A stretch of 64,000 nt of DNA from positions 212,978-276,977 of the forward strand of contig NZ_WHMA01000001.1 in assembly GCF_010994375.1 (NCBI RefSeq), read 5' to 3'. A program made the translations under genes and the position numbers. The notes beneath the pieces are model-generated. The model had not been told where the DNA came from, made no database searches, and saw nothing but the letters and a program-made list of their open reading frames with translations. The DNA comes from Halomonas sp. NO4 (GTDB taxonomy: Bacteria; Pseudomonadota; Gammaproteobacteria; Pseudomonadales; Halomonadaceae). Within the stretch, counting starts at the first letter, position 1. Every line of letters begins with the position of its first letter. Below are positions 22,957 to 31,491 of the stretch, one piece after another.

Positions 22957-23418
22957 TCAGCTTTCGGGAGCGGCGTCCTGCGCCTGCAGCTTGGTGCGGA
23001 TGAAGTCGGAGTGACTGACGTGGAGCAGCTCGGCGAGCCGCCGGATGCGATGCTCCTCGAGGTGGTGGGCCTCACCGTCGGCCAGCGCCAAGGTCCACAT
23101 CATGCGCACCAGTTCACAGCGCTCGGCGTAGCCGTAATGCTGCTTGACGAGACTGACGAACTGGTAGTGGTCGACCGCCTGCTCGGCTTCCTCGCCGGCC
23201 ATCTGCAGCAGCTCCTCGAGGGCGTCGCTGGACAGGCCGAAGCGTCGCCCCAGCTGATCACGCAGCAGGGCGAGTTCACTGTCGTCGAGGTGGTAATCGG
23301 CACGCGCCACCTCGAAGAGCAAGGCCGCGGTGGCCAGCTCCAGAGTGGGCGCGGCGTCATCACTGGCGTCGGGGTCGGCCAGTGCGTGCTGGAAGAAACG
23401 CTGGATCCTGTCGAGCAT
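22957..23418 (-). CDS. TerB-like (tellurite resistance TerB family) protein
   Basis: A 153-residue all-helical cytosolic protein recognised as TerB-like from LLFEVARADYHLDDSELALLRDQL and the second acidic helix pair MMWTLALADGEAHHLEEHRIRRLAELL. Stand-alone TerB-like proteins have no settled function; acidic residues suggest metal binding. No other ter genes are nearby, so tellurite resistance is not implied. Confidence 0.8.
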   Translation of the reverse strand: MLDRIQRFFQHALADPDASDDAAPTLELATAALLFEVARADYHLDDSELALLRDQLGRRFGLSSDALEELLQMAGEEAEQAVDHYQFVSLVKQHYGYAERCELVRMMWTLALADGEAHHLEEHRIRRLAELLHVSHSDFIRTKLQAQDAAPES

Positions 23419-23540
23419 GGCAAGCTCCCTGCGATACTGTCTTAGGACACCCCGGGCTTTATGACACCCCTGGCCCGGGCACGTTCATCCCGGCCTGACG
23501 GCGCCCCCTCACCCTACCCGGCCGTGATCGACAAGCCCCT

Positions 23541-24233
23541 TCACGGCGACGTCTCGCCGATACCCTGGACCACATAGTCGCGGGCCACGCCGATGTGATA
23601 ATCGATCGCCTCGCGGCAGCGTCGCTCCCTGCCGGAGGCCAGCGACTCCAGCAGCGCCCAGTGCGAGGTGGCGATACTGTCGGGATCGGCGTGGGTCTTG
23701 CCGATCAGCGCGATGCACAAGCGCAGCTCATGGGCCAGGTCATCGAACGCCTTGAGCAGGCGACGGTTGCCGGCCAGGTCGATCATCAAGCGATGGAAGG
23801 CGAGGTCCTCCTCGATCTTGCGGCTCTCGCTGTCGCGAGCGGCCGCCTCGCACATGCGTTCGACCTGCCGATGCAGGGCCCGCTCGGCCTCGGCGTCATA
23901 GCGTGCCAGCAGCCGCTGCATGGCATGGCGCTCCAGGCACAGGCGCAGATCGAAGACATCGCCCAGCTCGGCGGCATCCAAGGCACGCACGAAGAAGCCA
24001 CGGCGCGGTTGGGAAACCAGCAGACCACGACTCTCGAGCAGCCGCGCCGCCTCGCGCACCGGGGCACGGCTTACGCCCAGATCGCGTGCCAGCTGCACCT
24101 CGGAGAGGCGCTCGCCGGGCACGAAACGCTGATTGATGATCGACTGAGTGAGATAGTCGGCCACCTGCTCCACCAGGTTGCGCTGCTGGATGAAGGGGGA
24201 TGACACGGCGGAGTCGGACAGGGTTGCAGGCAT
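23541..24233 (-). CDS. GntR-family (FadR/FCD) transcriptional regulator
   Basis: A 230-residue repressor/activator. The winged helix-turn-helix spans about residues 25-90 (PGERLSEVQLARDLGVSRAPVREAARLLESRGLL) and the FCD ligand domain follows with its metal-site His/Asp residues (DLRLCLERHAM, LAFHRLMIDLAGN). FCD regulators usually sense small organic acids. It is divergent from the ABC importer genes and two GTCGAC-type boxes lie between them, so it most likely controls that operon and itself. Confidence 0.88.
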   Translation of the reverse strand: MPATLSDSAVSSPFIQQRNLVEQVADYLTQSIINQRFVPGERLSEVQLARDLGVSRAPVREAARLLESRGLLVSQPRRGFFVRALDAAELGDVFDLRLCLERHAMQRLLARYDAEAERALHRQVERMCEAAARDSESRKIEEDLAFHRLMIDLAGNRRLLKAFDDLAHELRLCIALIGKTHADPDSIATSHWALLESLASGRERRCREAIDYHIGVARDYVVQGIGETSP

Positions 24234-24285
24234 GACGGCTCGGGTTGGGGAGTCACTGTCCTAGAGTATGGCCGTTGACTTTGAC

Positions 24286-24316
24286 TTGTCGACCGTCGAT
24301 TGACGACTGTCGACAG
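24286..24316. promoter_or_regulatory. Twin operator for the GntR/FCD regulator
   Basis: Two copies of TGTCGAC (24287-24293 and 24308-24314), 21 bases apart or two helix turns. The second is part of the perfect palindrome CTGTCGACAG. The boxes fit the FadR-type pattern TnGTnnACnA and lie between the divergent regulator and transporter genes. Confidence 0.6.
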
Positions 24317-24430
24317 TTTTTGCAGGCGCTGCTATGTTCAGATCGGTACCCGGCCACCTTGGCAACGATGCCGGGCATTCCCTACCCGACCTCCGCTCGA
24401 CAACAGCATCAACAAGACTGGAGCAGGACG

Positions 24431-25987
24431 ATGAAGACACCTCTCGCCATCGCCGTCGCGACTGCGGCAGCCCTTACCGCCAATGCCGCCTCGGCCGACG
24501 AGCCCACAACCGGCGGCGTGATCGACACCATCATCCAGCCGGAGCCCCCGGGCCTGGTGCTGGGCATGATCCAGAACGCCCCTACCCGTACCGTGGCCGG
24601 CAACATCTACGAGGGGCTACTGCGCTACGACACCGAGCTCAACCCGATGCCGCAGCTCGCCGAATCCTGGGAGATCAGCGACGACGGCCTCACCTACACC
24701 TTCCACCTGCGCGACGACGTCACCTGGCACGATGGCGAGCCCTTCACCGCCGAGGACGTGGTGTTCTCCGCCGATGTCTTCCATCGCGAACTCAACCCCA
24801 GCGCTCGCGCCGTGCTGCAGCACATCGACTCCATCGAGGCACTCGACGAGCGCACCGTCGAATTCACCCTCGAGGAGCCGTTCGGTCCCTTCCTGATCTC
24901 CTTCGAGGCCGGCACTTTCACCATGGTCCCCGAGCACATCTACGCGGGCACCGAGTTCCGCGACAACGAGGCCAACAATCACCCCATCGGCACGGGCCCG
25001 TTCAAGTTCGAGCGCTGGGATCGCGGCACGGTCATCCAGTTGGTCAAGAACGAGGACTACTACGAAGAGGGTCTGCCCTACCTCGATGGCATCAACTGGC
25101 ACATCATTCCCGACGGCGCCTCGCGGGCCGTGGCCTACGAGAACGGCACCGTCGACGTGCTGCCCTACGGCACGGTGGAGAACTTCGACATTCCCCGCCT
25201 CACCGAGATGGACAACACCTGCGTGACCGACGAGGGGCACGAGTACTTCAGCCCCTTCGCCATGCTGTGGATGAACAACCGCGAAGGCCCCACCGCCGAC
25301 AAGCGCTTCCGCCAGGCGGTGATGTACGCCATGGATCGCGAGTTCGCCCGCGACGTGCTGTGGAACGGTCTCGGCCAGGTGCCCCTGGGCGCCTTTGGCT
25401 CCAACGCCAGGTTCCAGAACGACGATCTCGAGCCGTTCGATCATGATCCGGAGCGCGCCCGCGAGCTGCTCGACGAGATGGGCTACGACGGCGAGGAAGT
25501 GCGCCTGCTGCCGCTGCCCTACGGCGAGACCTGGACCCGCTGGGCCGAGGCCGTGCAGCAGAACCTCAAGGAAGTGGGAATCAACGTGCGCACCGAAGCC
25601 ACCGACGTGGGCGGCTGGAACCAGCGCCTCGGCGACTGGGATTATGACCTGGCCTTCACCTACCTCTACCAGTACGGCGATCCGGCGCTGGGCATCTCGC
25701 GCACCTACCTCTCCGACAACATCGAGAAGGGCTCGCCCTGGAACAACGTCGAGGGCTACGAGAACGAGCGGGTCGATGAGCTGTTCAACGCCGCCGCCAC
25801 GGCCTACCCCGACGAGGAACGCGAGGCGCTCTACCACGAGGTGCAGGAAATTCTCCAGGAGGACGTGCCGGTGGGCTGGCTGCTGGAGCTCGGTTTCCCG
25901 ACCATCTACCGCTGCGACGTCAAGAACCTGGTGACCTCGAGCGTCGGCGTCAACGACGGCTTCAAGGACGCCTGGCTCGATCGCTGA
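24431..25987 (+). CDS. Peptide/opine-type ABC transporter substrate-binding protein
   Basis: Family 5 solute-binding protein (DppA/OppA type) of 518 residues. Signal peptide at about 1-22 with an ASA cleavage region and no lipobox. Family landmarks are LAESWEISDDGLTYTFHLRDDVTWHDGEPFTAEDV, HPIGTGPFKFERW and FRQAVMYAMDRE. It heads a run of binding protein, two permeases and a fused ATPase. Family 5 proteins carry di-/oligopeptides, opines, nickel or sugars, so the substrate is open; the neighbours suggest an amino-acid derivative. A strong hairpin follows at 26005. Confidence 0.9.
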   Translation: MKTPLAIAVATAAALTANAASADEPTTGGVIDTIIQPEPPGLVLGMIQNAPTRTVAGNIYEGLLRYDTELNPMPQLAESWEISDDGLTYTFHLRDDVTWHDGEPFTAEDVVFSADVFHRELNPSARAVLQHIDSIEALDERTVEFTLEEPFGPFLISFEAGTFTMVPEHIYAGTEFRDNEANNHPIGTGPFKFERWDRGTVIQLVKNEDYYEEGLPYLDGINWHIIPDGASRAVAYENGTVDVLPYGTVENFDIPRLTEMDNTCVTDEGHEYFSPFAMLWMNNREGPTADKRFRQAVMYAMDREFARDVLWNGLGQVPLGAFGSNARFQNDDLEPFDHDPERARELLDEMGYDGEEVRLLPLPYGETWTRWAEAVQQNLKEVGINVRTEATDVGGWNQRLGDWDYDLAFTYLYQYGDPALGISRTYLSDNIEKGSPWNNVEGYENERVDELFNAAATAYPDEEREALYHEVQEILQEDVPVGWLLELGFPTIYRCDVKNLVTSSVGVNDGFKDAWLDR

Positions 25988-26004
25988 CTGCGCCCCACGC
26001 ACCG

Positions 26005-26030
26005 TGAAGGGCGGCCACTGCCGCCCTTCA
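26005..26030 (+). terminator. Intra-operon hairpin after the binding-protein gene
   Basis: Perfect 11-bp stem TGAAGGGCGGC / GCCGCCCTTCA with loop CACT and no T-run. Such hairpins commonly protect the upstream mRNA and lower permease expression relative to binding protein. Confidence 0.6.
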
Positions 26031-26058
26031 GGTCCCGCACGTCGTCCGAGGCCCGCGC

Positions 26059-27036
26059 ATGCTCTACGCCCGACTGATCGCTTCACGGCTCGTCAAGGCC
26101 GTGACCGTGCTCTTCCTGATCATCATCCTCAACTTCGTCCTGATCCAGCTCGCGCCGGGTGATCCCGCGGCGATTCTCGCCGGCGAGGCCGGCGCCACCG
26201 ACGAGGAGTTCCTGCGCCAGCTGCGCGAACGCTTCGGCCTCGACGAGCCGCTCCACGTGCAGCTGTGGCGTTACGTCTCGGGCGTCGCCATGCTGGATTT
26301 CGGGTTTTCCTACCGCCAGCAGATGCCGGTGCTCGACCTCATTCTGGCGCGTCTGCCCGCCACCCTGCTGCTCACCGGCACCGCCTTCGTGCTTTCCCTG
26401 GGCCTGGGCATCCTGGCCGGCTCCCTGGCCGCGGCGCGGGTCAAGAAGCCCTCCGGCTCACTGATCATGGCGCTCGCCCTGCTTTTCTACGCCACCCCGC
26501 TGTTCTGGGTGGCGCTGATGGCCGTGGTGCTCTTCTCGGTCTATCTCGACTGGCTGCCGGCCTACGGCATGTTCACGGTGGGCGCCGGTCATACCGGGCT
26601 GGCCCTCGCACTCGACGTCGGCAAGCACCTGATCCTGCCGGCCACGACGCTCGCGCTCTTCTTCATGGCAATCTATACGCGCATGACCCGCGCCTCGATG
26701 CTCGAGGCCTCGCAGCAGGATTACGTCAAGACCGCTCGCGCCAAGGGACTGAAGGACAGCGTCATCCAGCGGCGCCACATCCTGCGCAACGCCCTCTTGC
26801 CGATCATCACCCTGGCCGGCCTCCAGGCGGGACAGATGGTGGGCGGGGCCATCCTGACCGAGACGGTGTTCGCCTGGCCCGGCATCGGCCGGCTGATGTT
26901 CGAGGCGCTGCAGCAGCGCGACTACAACCTGCTGCTCGGCATCTTCTTCTTCTCGGCGGCGCTGGTGATCGTCTTCAATATCGTCACCGATCTCGTCTAC
27001 CGCCTGGCCGACCCGCGCATCAAGGAGGCCTCATGA
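26059..27036 (+). CDS. ABC transporter permease, DppB type
   Basis: A 325-residue inner-membrane permease with six predicted membrane segments. The N-terminal FVLIQLAPGDPA is the standard DppB-family start. The ATPase-contact EAA-loop is MLEASQQDYVKTARAKGL. It pairs with the next permease, whose ATG overlaps its stop (ATGA at 27033-27036). Confidence 0.92.
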   Translation: MLYARLIASRLVKAVTVLFLIIILNFVLIQLAPGDPAAILAGEAGATDEEFLRQLRERFGLDEPLHVQLWRYVSGVAMLDFGFSYRQQMPVLDLILARLPATLLLTGTAFVLSLGLGILAGSLAAARVKKPSGSLIMALALLFYATPLFWVALMAVVLFSVYLDWLPAYGMFTVGAGHTGLALALDVGKHLILPATTLALFFMAIYTRMTRASMLEASQQDYVKTARAKGLKDSVIQRRHILRNALLPIITLAGLQAGQMVGGAILTETVFAWPGIGRLMFEALQQRDYNLLLGIFFFSAALVIVFNIVTDLVYRLADPRIKEAS

Positions 27037-27869
27037 GCTTCTTCGCCCGCTTCGCCCAGAATCGCGGTGCCCTGATCGGGCTGATCATCCTCGTCGCCAT
27101 CATCCTCATGGCGATTCTCGCCCCGTTGCTCTATCCCGAATCGCCCTGGCGCATGGTCCAGCGCCCCTTCCTGCCCCCGCTGGAAACGGAGGGCTTCCCG
27201 CTGGGCACGGACACGATGGGGCGCAACGTCGCCGCGGGGCTGATGCACGGCGCCTGGGTATCGCTGCTGATCGGGCTCGTCTCCACCAGCGTGGCGCTGT
27301 TGATCGGGGTGCCCATCGGCGCCGTGGCCGGCTATTTCGGCGGACTGATCGACGATGGCCTGATGCGCTTCACCGAGTTCTTCCAGACCATCCCCAACTT
27401 CGCCCTGGCCATCGTGCTGGTGGCGATCATGCAGCCCAGCGTGACCTCCATCGTGCTGGCCATCGCCCTGGTGAGCTGGCCGCCAGTGGCACGCCTGGTG
27501 CGCGCCGAGTTCCTCTCGCTGCGCCATCGCGAGTACGTGGAGGCCGCGCGCCTGGTAGGCCAGGGCAACGCCGCCATCATCCTGCGTCAGATCCTGCCCA
27601 ACACCCTGTCGCCGATCATCGTGCTCGCCTCGCTGATGGTGGCCACGGCCATCCTGCTGGAATCCGCTCTCTCCTTCCTCGGGCTTGGCGACCCCAACGT
27701 GATGTCCTGGGGCTACATGATCGGCGCGGCACGCACCGTGATCCGGCAGGCGTGGTGGCTGAGCTTCTTCCCCGGCGTGGCGATCCTGCTCACCGTGCTC
27801 GCCCTCAACCTCGTCGGCGAGGGGCTCGACGACGCCCTCAACCCCAAGCTCGCTCGCGAACGCACTTGA
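27033..27869 (+). CDS. ABC transporter permease, DppC type
   Basis: A 278-residue permease of the DppC family. It has an N-terminal membrane anchor, then PLGTDTMGRNVAAGLMHGAWVSL (family signature GTDxxGRD-like) and the EAA loop REYVEAARLVGQGN. The ATGA overlap with the previous gene shows translational coupling. The ATPase gene follows after 21 bases. Confidence 0.92.
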   Translation: MSFFARFAQNRGALIGLIILVAIILMAILAPLLYPESPWRMVQRPFLPPLETEGFPLGTDTMGRNVAAGLMHGAWVSLLIGLVSTSVALLIGVPIGAVAGYFGGLIDDGLMRFTEFFQTIPNFALAIVLVAIMQPSVTSIVLAIALVSWPPVARLVRAEFLSLRHREYVEAARLVGQGNAAIILRQILPNTLSPIIVLASLMVATAILLESALSFLGLGDPNVMSWGYMIGAARTVIRQAWWLSFFPGVAILLTVLALNLVGEGLDDALNPKLARERT

Positions 27870-27890
27870 GCCGCCCACCGGGAGAGTCCC

Positions 27891-29504
27891 ATGACCGAAA
27901 CCGTACTCAGCATTCGCGACCTGACCCTGGCGCTGCCCAAGGGGGCTGACCGCGCTTTCGCCGTGGAGCACGTCAGCTATGACGTGGCCGCCGGCGAGAT
28001 TCTCTGCGTGGTCGGGGAGTCCGGCTCCGGCAAGTCGATGGCCGCCAACGCCGTGATGGGACTGCTGCCCAAGGGCGTCCACGCCACCGCCGGCGAGATC
28101 CTGTTCGATGGCCAGGACCTGCTGACCCTCGACGAGAACGCCCACCGCGCGCTGCGTGGCCTGCGCATCGGCATGATCTTCCAGGAGCCAATGACTGCGC
28201 TCAACCCGTTGATGCGCGTGGGAGCCCAGATCGCCGAGGTCTTCGAGGCCCACGGCCGCTACACGCCCAAGGAGCGCCAGGCACGCGCCCTGGCGCTGCT
28301 CGAGGAGGTGGGCATCCCCCAGCCCGAGCGCGCCATTCGCGCCTACCCTTTCCAGCTCTCGGGCGGCCAGCGCCAGCGGGTGATGATCGCCATGGCGCTG
28401 GCGCTGGAACCGGAACTGCTGATCGCCGACGAACCCACCACCGCGCTCGACGTCACCACCCAGGCGCAGATCCTCGAGCTGATCCGCGACCTTCAGCAGC
28501 GTCACGGCATGGCGGTGATGTTCATCACTCACGATTTCGGCGTGGTCGCCGAGGTTGCCACCCGCGTGTGCGTGATGCGCGAAGGGGAGGTCGTCGAGCT
28601 GGGCGAAGCCCGGGACGTGCTGGACCACCCCCGGCATGACTACACCCGAGCACTGATCGATGCCATTCCCACCAATGCCGTCCCGCCCACCCGTCGCCGG
28701 GAGGAAGAGACACCGCTCCTTGAAGTACGCCACCTCGACAAGGTGTTTCGCTCGCGCGGCGGCTTTTTCAAGCCGGCCCGCGAAGTGCAAGCACTCGATG
28801 ATGTCAGCTTCACCCTGGGCCGCGGCGAAACCCTGGGCATCGTCGGCGAGTCAGGCTCCGGCAAGTCGACGCTGGGCCGCTGCGTGGTGCGCCTGGAGCG
28901 CCCCGATAGCGGCCAGCTACTGCTCGATGGCGTCGATTTCACCACTCTCAAGGGCGAGACCCTGCGGCGCGAGCGCCGGCGGGTGCAGATGATCTTCCAG
29001 GACCCCTACGCCTCGCTCAACCCGCGCACCCGAGTGGGCCTGGCCATCGCCCAGGGGCCCATCGCCAACGGTGTGCCGCGACAGCAGGCCCTGGCCAAGG
29101 CCGATGAGCTGCTGGCACTGGTGGGACTGGCCGGTGTCGCCGACCGCTTCCCCCACGAGTTTTCCGGCGGCCAGCGCCAGCGCATCGGCATCGCCCGCGC
29201 CCTGGCGCTGGAGCCGGAGCTGATCGTCGCCGACGAAGCCGTCTCGGCACTCGATGTCTCCATCCAGGCGCAGATCCTCGAATTGCTCGAGCAGTTGCAG
29301 CAAACGCTCTCGCTGTCGCTGCTCTTCATTACCCACGACCTGCGCGTGGCGGCCCAGATCTGCGACCGATTGATCGTCATGCAGCACGGCCGCATCGTCG
29401 AGCAGGGCTCCGCCGAGGCGATCTTCCGTACGCCCCAGGCCGCCTACACCCGGGAGCTCCTCGAGGCGATCCCCGGGCGGGATGCGGTACTCGCCAGTGC
29501 CTGA
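27891..29504 (+). CDS. Fused dual ATPase subunit of the ABC importer (DppD-DppF type)
   Basis: One 537-residue protein with two complete nucleotide-binding domains, replacing the separate DppD and DppF of E. coli. Domain 1 (about 1-265) has [25 protein letters not shown] and [12 protein letters not shown]. Domain 2 (about 280-537) has [26 protein letters not shown] and [12 protein letters not shown]. Both carry the H-loop (FITHD). Such fusions (YejF/GsiA-like) are common. The stop codon is inside the first copy of a 7-bp tandem repeat that fills the gap to the next gene. Confidence 0.93.
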   Translation: MTETVLSIRDLTLALPKGADRAFAVEHVSYDVAAGEILCVVGESGSGKSMAANAVMGLLPKGVHATAGEILFDGQDLLTLDENAHRALRGLRIGMIFQEPMTALNPLMRVGAQIAEVFEAHGRYTPKERQARALALLEEVGIPQPERAIRAYPFQLSGGQRQRVMIAMALALEPELLIADEPTTALDVTTQAQILELIRDLQQRHGMAVMFITHDFGVVAEVATRVCVMREGEVVELGEARDVLDHPRHDYTRALIDAIPTNAVPPTRRREEETPLLEVRHLDKVFRSRGGFFKPAREVQALDDVSFTLGRGETLGIVGESGSGKSTLGRCVVRLERPDSGQLLLDGVDFTTLKGETLRRERRRVQMIFQDPYASLNPRTRVGLAIAQGPIANGVPRQQALAKADELLALVGLAGVADRFPHEFSGGQRQRIGIARALALEPELIVADEAVSALDVSIQAQILELLEQLQQTLSLSLLFITHDLRVAAQICDRLIVMQHGRIVEQGSAEAIFRTPQAAYTRELLEAIPGRDAVLASA

Positions 29505-29560
29505 TGCCTGATGCCTGATGCCTGATGCCTGATGCCTGATGCCTGATGCCTGATGCCTGA
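29498..29560 (+). repeat. Nine perfect tandem copies of TGCCTGA
   Basis: A 63-bp microsatellite with a 7-base unit and no mismatches. The first copy contains the ATPase stop (29502-29504), and the array ends 20 bases before the ATG of the FAD dehydrogenase. Every unit junction reads TGATG, a stop and a start sharing one base, so the array is a series of overlapping four-codon frames (Met-Pro-Asp-Ala-stop). The ATG of the last unit (29553) is in frame with the downstream gene. Confidence 0.97.
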
Positions 29561-29579
29561 TTTCCAGCAAGGAGACCGA

Positions 29580-30983
29580 ATGGACGCCCTTCTCCACAAC
29601 ATTGCTGCCGTCGTCGGCCCCGGCAACGTGCTCACCGGTGACGACGTGGCCGCCCGCCAGGTCGACTGGCTCAGCGGCGAGCGCTGCCGCGCCGGGGCGA
29701 TCGTGCGCCCGGGCGATACCGACGAAGTAGCGGCGGTGATGCGCCTGTGCCATGCCGCCCGCCAGCCGGTGGTCACCCACGGCGGGCTCACCGGACTGGT
29801 TCACGGCGGCGAGGCGAGCCCCGAGGAGCTGGCGATCTCGCTGGAGCGCCTGACCGCCATCGAGGCCCTCGACCCCATCGGCGGCACCATGACCGTGCAG
29901 GCCGGCGTGCCCCTGCAACGCGTGCAGGAAGCGGCCGAGGCGGAGGGGCTGCAGTTTCCCCTCGACCTGGGAGCCCGCGGCTCCTGCACCATCGGCGGCA
30001 ACATCGCCACCAACGCCGGCGGCGTGCGCGTGATCCGCTACGGCATGATGCGCCAGCAGGTGCTCGGCCTCGAAGCGGTACTGGCTGACGGCAGCGTGGT
30101 CAGCTCGCTCAACCGCATGCTCAAGAACAACGCCGGCTACGATCTCAAGCAGCTGTTCATCGGCAGCGAAGGAACGCTGGGCATCATCACCCGCGCCGTG
30201 CTCAAGCTGCAGCCACGCCTGCCCAGCGAGCAGACCGCCCTGGTAGCCTGCCCCGATTTCGACGCCCTCACCGGCCTGCTGCGCCATCTCGGCCACCACC
30301 TGGGCGGTGCCCTGGGCACCTTCGAGGTGATGTGGAAGAACCACTATCGGCTGCTCACCGAGGAGAGCGGCCGCCATACGCCACCGCTCGCCCTTGGCGC
30401 CCCCTACTACGTGCTGGTGGAATCCCTCGGCCTGGATGACGCCCGCAACGCGGCCCAGCTTGGCGAGGCGCTGGAGACGGCCCTTGCCGCGCAACTGATC
30501 AGCGATGCGGTCGTGGCGCATTCGGCCACCCAGCGCGACGCCCTCTGGGCCATTCGCGAGGACATCGAGGGGCTGATCCAGGCGCTCTCTCCGCTCTTCA
30601 CCTTCGACATCAGCCTGCCCATCCCCGAGATGGCGGCCTACGTGGAAGGGCTCGAGGCCGCCCTGTCCCACGCCTGGCCGGCGGGGCGCCTGGTGGTGTT
30701 CGGCCATCTCGGCGACGGTAACCTGCACGTCTCGGTGAGCGTCGGCAGCGCCGGCGCCGAGGCTCGGCGCAGCGTGGAGCGGCTAGTCTATGCCCCGCTC
30801 GCCCGGCTCGGCGGCTCCGTCTCCGCCGAGCACGGCATCGGCCTCGAGAAGCGCGGCTACCTGTCACTGTCGCGCACACCCGAGGAAATCGCGCTGATGC
30901 GCACCCTCAAGCAGGCGCTCGACCCCTACCACCTGCTCAATCGCCACAAGGTGCTGCCCCCAGCCCCGGAGGAGAGCCCATGA
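29580..30983 (+). CDS. FAD-linked 2-hydroxyacid dehydrogenase, GlcD/D2HGDH family
   Basis: A 467-residue flavoprotein with an N-terminal PCMH-type FAD domain (VVTHGGLTGLVHGG at about residues 63-76, then LGARGSCTIGGNIATNAGG) and a FAD-oxidase C-terminal domain with the metal/substrate motifs GHLGDGNLHVS and EHGIGLEKRGYL. Family members oxidise D-lactate, glycolate or D-2-hydroxyglutarate. The start ATG 29580 has AAGGAG 7 bases upstream; an in-frame ATG at 29553 inside the repeat would add 9 residues. It is downstream of the importer and 4 bases overlap the next gene. Confidence 0.88.
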   Translation: MDALLHNIAAVVGPGNVLTGDDVAARQVDWLSGERCRAGAIVRPGDTDEVAAVMRLCHAARQPVVTHGGLTGLVHGGEASPEELAISLERLTAIEALDPIGGTMTVQAGVPLQRVQEAAEAEGLQFPLDLGARGSCTIGGNIATNAGGVRVIRYGMMRQQVLGLEAVLADGSVVSSLNRMLKNNAGYDLKQLFIGSEGTLGIITRAVLKLQPRLPSEQTALVACPDFDALTGLLRHLGHHLGGALGTFEVMWKNHYRLLTEESGRHTPPLALGAPYYVLVESLGLDDARNAAQLGEALETALAAQLISDAVVAHSATQRDALWAIREDIEGLIQALSPLFTFDISLPIPEMAAYVEGLEAALSHAWPAGRLVVFGHLGDGNLHVSVSVGSAGAEARRSVERLVYAPLARLGGSVSAEHGIGLEKRGYLSLSRTPEEIALMRTLKQALDPYHLLNRHKVLPPAPEESP

Positions 30984-31426
30984 GCGTCACTCTCACCACC
31001 CCCACGGCGGCCGACCGCTCCCACTGGGAGCGCCTCTTCCGCAGCTATGCCGACTACTATGGCCTGCCCGCGTCCCAGGCCACTCTCGACACCGTCTGGC
31101 AGTGGATCCACGACCCGGCGGAGCCCTTCCACTGCCGGCTGGCGCTCACCCCCGCCGGCGAGGCCGTGGGACTGATGCACTTTCGCGCCATGCCCTCCCC
31201 GCTACGCGGCACCTATGTGGGCTTTCTCGACGACCTCTTCGTCGACCCGGCCCACCGCGGCAGTGGCGCCGTGGACACCATGCTCGAGGGCCTCATGGCC
31301 GAGGCGCGCCACCTGGGCTGGCCCTTCGTGCGCTGGATCACCCGCGAGCAGAACTATCGGGCGCGTGCCGTCTACGACCGCTGGGCGACCCACACGGACT
31401 GGCAGACCTACCAGTTGGCAACCTGA
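30980..31426 (+). CDS. GNAT-family N-acetyltransferase
   Basis: A 148-residue single-domain acetyltransferase. The acetyl-CoA loop is LFVDPAHRGSGAVDTMLEGL at about residues 80-99 and the C-terminal strand pattern EQNYRARAVYDRW is typical of GNAT. The acceptor is unknown. Its ATG overlaps the dehydrogenase stop (ATGA), so the two are translated together, which suggests a linked job such as acetylating an amine in the same catabolic route. Confidence 0.85.
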   Translation: MSVTLTTPTAADRSHWERLFRSYADYYGLPASQATLDTVWQWIHDPAEPFHCRLALTPAGEAVGLMHFRAMPSPLRGTYVGFLDDLFVDPAHRGSGAVDTMLEGLMAEARHLGWPFVRWITREQNYRARAVYDRWATHTDWQTYQLAT

Positions 31427-31491
31427 ATGCCTTTGCTGGCCCGGGGCAACCGGTCCAGCATAAAACCACCCAACCATACCGGGAGATTGCC

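Noticed and set aside
22957-23418. Tellurite resistance determinant
   Set aside because: A lone TerB-like gene without terZACDE does not support this.
29498-29560. CRISPR-like array
   Set aside because: Units are 7 bases and contiguous with no spacers, so this is a microsatellite.
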